NCBI RefSeq assembly: GCF_034058155.1
Contig: NZ_CP139148.1
Coordinates: 2,976,001-3,040,000, forward strand
DNA from: Flavobacterium sp. KACC 22761
GTDB lineage: Bacteria; Bacteroidota; Bacteroidia; Flavobacteriales; Flavobacteriaceae
Direction: 5' to 3'
Length of the DNA stretch: 64,000 bases
Part shown: positions 60,281 to 64,000 of the stretch, piece after piece
Layout: each line of letters opens with the position of its first letter
Position numbering within the stretch: position 1 is the stretch's first letter
Notes under the pieces: generated by a model
Seen by the model: only the letters and a program-made list of their open reading frames with translations
Told to the model about the DNA's origin: nothing
Database searches by the model: none
Position numbers and translations under genes: made by a program

Positions 60281-61081
60281 ATGAAAGAATTTCAAGACCA
60301 ACTCGGGACAAATCACTTATTTGAGAATTCTCCAAAAAGAATTATCTCGCTTGTTCCCTCGCAAACCGAATTATTATATGATTTAGGTTTAGAAGAGAAA
60401 ATAATAGGGATTACGAAGTTTTGCGTGCATCCGTTTCATTTTAAATCTACCAAAAAGATGGTTGGCGGAACCAAGAAAATCCATTTTGAAAAAATCAAAT
60501 TATTGCAGCCGGATATTATTATTTGCAATAAAGAAGAAAACACGCAAGAAATTGTAGAACAGTTGAGTACAATTTGTCCAGTTTGGGTAACAAATATTAT
60601 TTCGATTGAAGATAATTTCCAAATGATTTCAGATTTCGGGCAATTGTTCAATTGCAGAACCGAAGCGCAAAAGTGGAATGACAAATTAGCTTTCGCCTTG
60701 AGCGATTTCCAAAAATACATTCAGAATATAGAAGAAAAGAAAGTCGCCTATTTTATTTGGAAGAATCCATATATGGTTGCAGGAAATGACACTTATATAA
60801 ATGAGTTGCTAAAACTGAATCATTTTAAAAACATCTACGAAGACAAAGGAAGATATCCGGAAATCGAACTTAAAAAATTGCGTTTGGAAGGTGATCCTGA
60901 TCTTGTTTTCCTTTCATCTGAACCGTATCCGTTTAAAGAGGAAGATGCTTTTGAAATTGGAAGATTTACACATCATGCCAAAACCATTTTTGTAGATGGC
61001 GAAATGTTCTCTTGGCACGGAAGCAGATTGCTTAAGGCTTTTTCTTATTTTAAATTACTTCATGAAAGGTTGAAGAATTAA
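60281..61081 (+). CDS. BtuF/FepB-like substrate-binding protein without signal peptide
   Basis: A 266-residue helical-backbone metal-receptor protein: RIISLVPSQTELLYDLGLEEKIIGITKFCVHP at the start (the BtuF opening), LLQPDIIICNKEENTQEIVEQL in the middle, EIELKKLRLEGDPDLVFLSSEPYPF and a C-terminal MFSWHGSRLLKA. These bind cobalamin or Fe-siderophores for ABC importers. The N-terminus MKEFQDQLGTNHLFENSP is hydrophilic with no signal peptide or lipobox, so cytosolic location (or a missed start) must be considered. No ABC permease or ATPase is adjacent. Confidence 0.8.
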   Translation: MKEFQDQLGTNHLFENSPKRIISLVPSQTELLYDLGLEEKIIGITKFCVHPFHFKSTKKMVGGTKKIHFEKIKLLQPDIIICNKEENTQEIVEQLSTICPVWVTNIISIEDNFQMISDFGQLFNCRTEAQKWNDKLAFALSDFQKYIQNIEEKKVAYFIWKNPYMVAGNDTYINELLKLNHFKNIYEDKGRYPEIELKKLRLEGDPDLVFLSSEPYPFKEEDAFEIGRFTHHAKTIFVDGEMFSWHGSRLLKAFSYFKLLHERLKN

Positions 61082-61106
61082 AAAAAAATCCCAATAATTT
61101 AAAATT

Positions 61107-61157
61107 CCAAATTCCAATTTTCCAGTTTTGCGAAATTGGGATTTGGATTTTTTTTTA
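61107..61157 (+). terminator. Terminator of the BtuF-like gene
   Basis: CCAAATTCCAATTT pairs with AAATTGGGATTTGG (one wobble), followed by a T-run. A relative (AATTCCAAATTCCAA with its complement, 61338-61388) occurs in the second copy of the tandem unit. Confidence 0.78.
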
Positions 61158-61171
61158 TTGGAATTTAATTC

Positions 61172-61206
61172 AAAAAAGAATGCCGACATCTCAAAGACGC
61201 CGGCAT
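61172..61206 (-). terminator. Terminator of mini-gene copy 1
   Basis: ATGCCGnC with GCCGGCAT (one mismatch), loop of 11 bases, TTCTTTTTT on the minus strand. Confidence 0.75.
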
Positions 61207-61209
61207 TAT

Positions 61210-61269
61210 TTAACTAACCAAAACCAAAATAATAAATAACCAGTTTATTACATTACAAAGATCCGACAT
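61210..61269 (-). CDS. 19-residue hydrophobic mini-ORF, copy 1
   Basis: The minus strand reads ATG at 61269 to TAA at 61210-61212: MSDLCNVINWLFIILVLVS. Twelve of the last residues form a hydrophobic helix, so a single membrane-inserted peptide is likely if it is translated. A Rho-independent terminator starts four bases after the stop. The same sequence may instead lie within a small RNA transcript, because a TTTGTAATGTAATA segment shared with the DUF4142 promoter occurs inside the ORF. No family known to me. Confidence 0.45.
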   Translation of the reverse strand: MSDLCNVINWLFIILVLVS

Positions 61270-61410
61270 TTATCAATCTTATGCTGTTAAGGTCTTGTTA
61301 TTACTTTGTTGGACAAAAGTTAATGTCTAAATATTTAAAATTCCAAATTCCAAATTTGCTAAAGATTGGAATTTGGAATTTTTTTATTGGGATTTAATGC
61401 GATTTAATAT

Positions 61411-61445
61411 AAAAAAGAATGCCGGCATCTCGAAGACGCCGGCAT
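61411..61445 (-). terminator. Terminator of mini-gene copy 2
   Basis: ATGCCGGC with GCCGGCAT, loop of 11 bases, TTCTTTTTT on the minus strand; a perfect version of the copy 1 hairpin. Confidence 0.82.
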
Positions 61446-61448
61446 CAT

Positions 61449-61508
61449 TTAACTAACCAAAACCAAAATAATAAATAACCAGTTTATTACATTACAAATG
61501 TCCGACAT
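61449..61508 (-). CDS. 19-residue hydrophobic mini-ORF, copy 2
   Basis: MSDICNVINWLFIILVLVS from ATG at 61508 to TAA at 61449-61451, differing from copy 1 by one silent change (Asp GAT to GAC) and one conservative change (Leu to Ile). The upstream block CAACAAAGTAATAACAA...CCTTAACAGC is also conserved, then 13 variable bases precede the ATG. Same terminator arrangement. Confidence 0.45.
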   Translation of the reverse strand: MSDICNVINWLFIILVLVS

Positions 61509-61669
61509 ATATCGATTTTTAGCTGTTAAGGTTTTGTTATTACTTTGTTGACCATAAGTTAAGATTTGTAAAATCGTCTTTCTGAGCTTTCTGCAGCGTT
61601 AAATAATTTTTGGCTATTAAAACATAATAACAATCAATTTTGTTTATTAATATGCTAATGATAAGTTTG

Positions 61670-61677
61670 TATATTTG
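61670..61677 (+). promoter_or_regulatory. -7 element TATATTTG of katG
   Basis: TATATTTG at 61670-61677; the nearest upstream TTG is 27 bases away, too far for the consensus, which would fit activator-dependent control. The leader to the ATG is about 85 nt. The gap 61563-61669 shows nothing else. Confidence 0.5.
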
Positions 61678-61755
61678 ATAAAGTGTTAAATATCAATGAA
61701 ATGAAATTTAAAATAAAATTGGGATTTAGCCAAAAAATAGATAACAGCAACATAA

Positions 61756-64000
<2,245 letters not shown>

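Larger units (their letters stand above)
61098..61562. repeat. Tandem duplication of a 239-bp unit
   Basis: Copy 1 (about 61098-61335) and copy 2 (about 61336-61562) share an AATTCCAAATTCCAA palindrome terminator-like segment, a GCCGGC hairpin, a 19-codon minus-strand ORF and a following TTGTTATTACTTTGTTG segment. Corresponding points are 239 bases apart (61210 to 61449, 61269 to 61508). Confidence 0.88.

Overview
The window is an AT-rich chromosomal segment from a member of the Bacteroidota, most probably a Flavobacterium. The main evidence is a fused SecDF, a type IX secretion (T9SS) type B adhesin followed by a PorP/SprF-like protein and an OmpA-family protein, DUF1573 and SusC-free TonB-receptor proteins, and promoters of the Bacteroidota form TTG-N19/20-TAnnTTTG. 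Genus-level placement is inference from gene content; no rRNA is present.

Layout. 1-10.4 kb is mostly core: the 3' end of malate dehydrogenase, secDF, a structured RNA-like element, then a leftward set folE - cysS - yidD - lgt that is interrupted by a four-helix-bundle (S23) gene framed by a perfect 17-bp inverted repeat, then a secreted protein and a PLP aminotransferase. 10.5-18.9 kb holds a PDZ/aspartyl-protease-like protein, the T9SS type B adhesin/SprF/OmpA cluster, a lipoprotein and a DUF1573 protein. 19-37.6 kb carries valS, a GyrI-like protein, an amino-acid permease, a TonB siderophore receptor with a DUF4198 partner (each with a textbook promoter), an MFS carrier, a small membrane/beta-propeller/lipoprotein operon, topB, an AraC/VOC pair and an S9 peptidase.

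37.9-48.6 kb is accessory: many orphan short proteins, a Gre/Rnk-like factor behind a long structured leader, SRPBCC, LprI-like and TPR proteins, a DUF3592 gene split at an A10 tract, several small membrane proteins, a caspase/CHAT-like protein, a three-helix membrane protein, a 56-residue Pro/Arg/Ser-rich protein antisense to its 3' end, and a large protein with a HEPN-type R-x4-H motif. Three copies of a roughly 150-bp palindromic repeat lie here, each 10-20 bp past the stop of a leftward gene and in the same orientation. This block is the best candidate for an uncharacterised defence or conflict locus.

48.9-64 kb returns to core and stress genes: prfA, a DUF5723 barrel protein, a six-gene envelope-stress operon (DUF4142-like, barrel, lmo0937-type, YtxH, holin-like, coiled coil), an AraC - response regulator - CHASE3 histidine kinase operon, CsbD, Dps, pyrF, a BtuF-like binding protein and katG. 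Upstream of katG is a 239-bp tandem duplication; each copy holds a leftward 19-codon hydrophobic mini-ORF (or a small RNA) ending in a GCCGGC-stem terminator.

The most striking unexplained patterns are (i) arrays of exactly 8-bp-spaced CTAAGnnn units that begin at or just after stop codons and supply stop codons in every frame on both strands, (ii) the duplicated mini-gene, and (iii) the fixed-orientation 3'-flank repeats in the accessory block. No rRNA, tRNA, CRISPR array, transposase, integrase or phage structural gene was seen.
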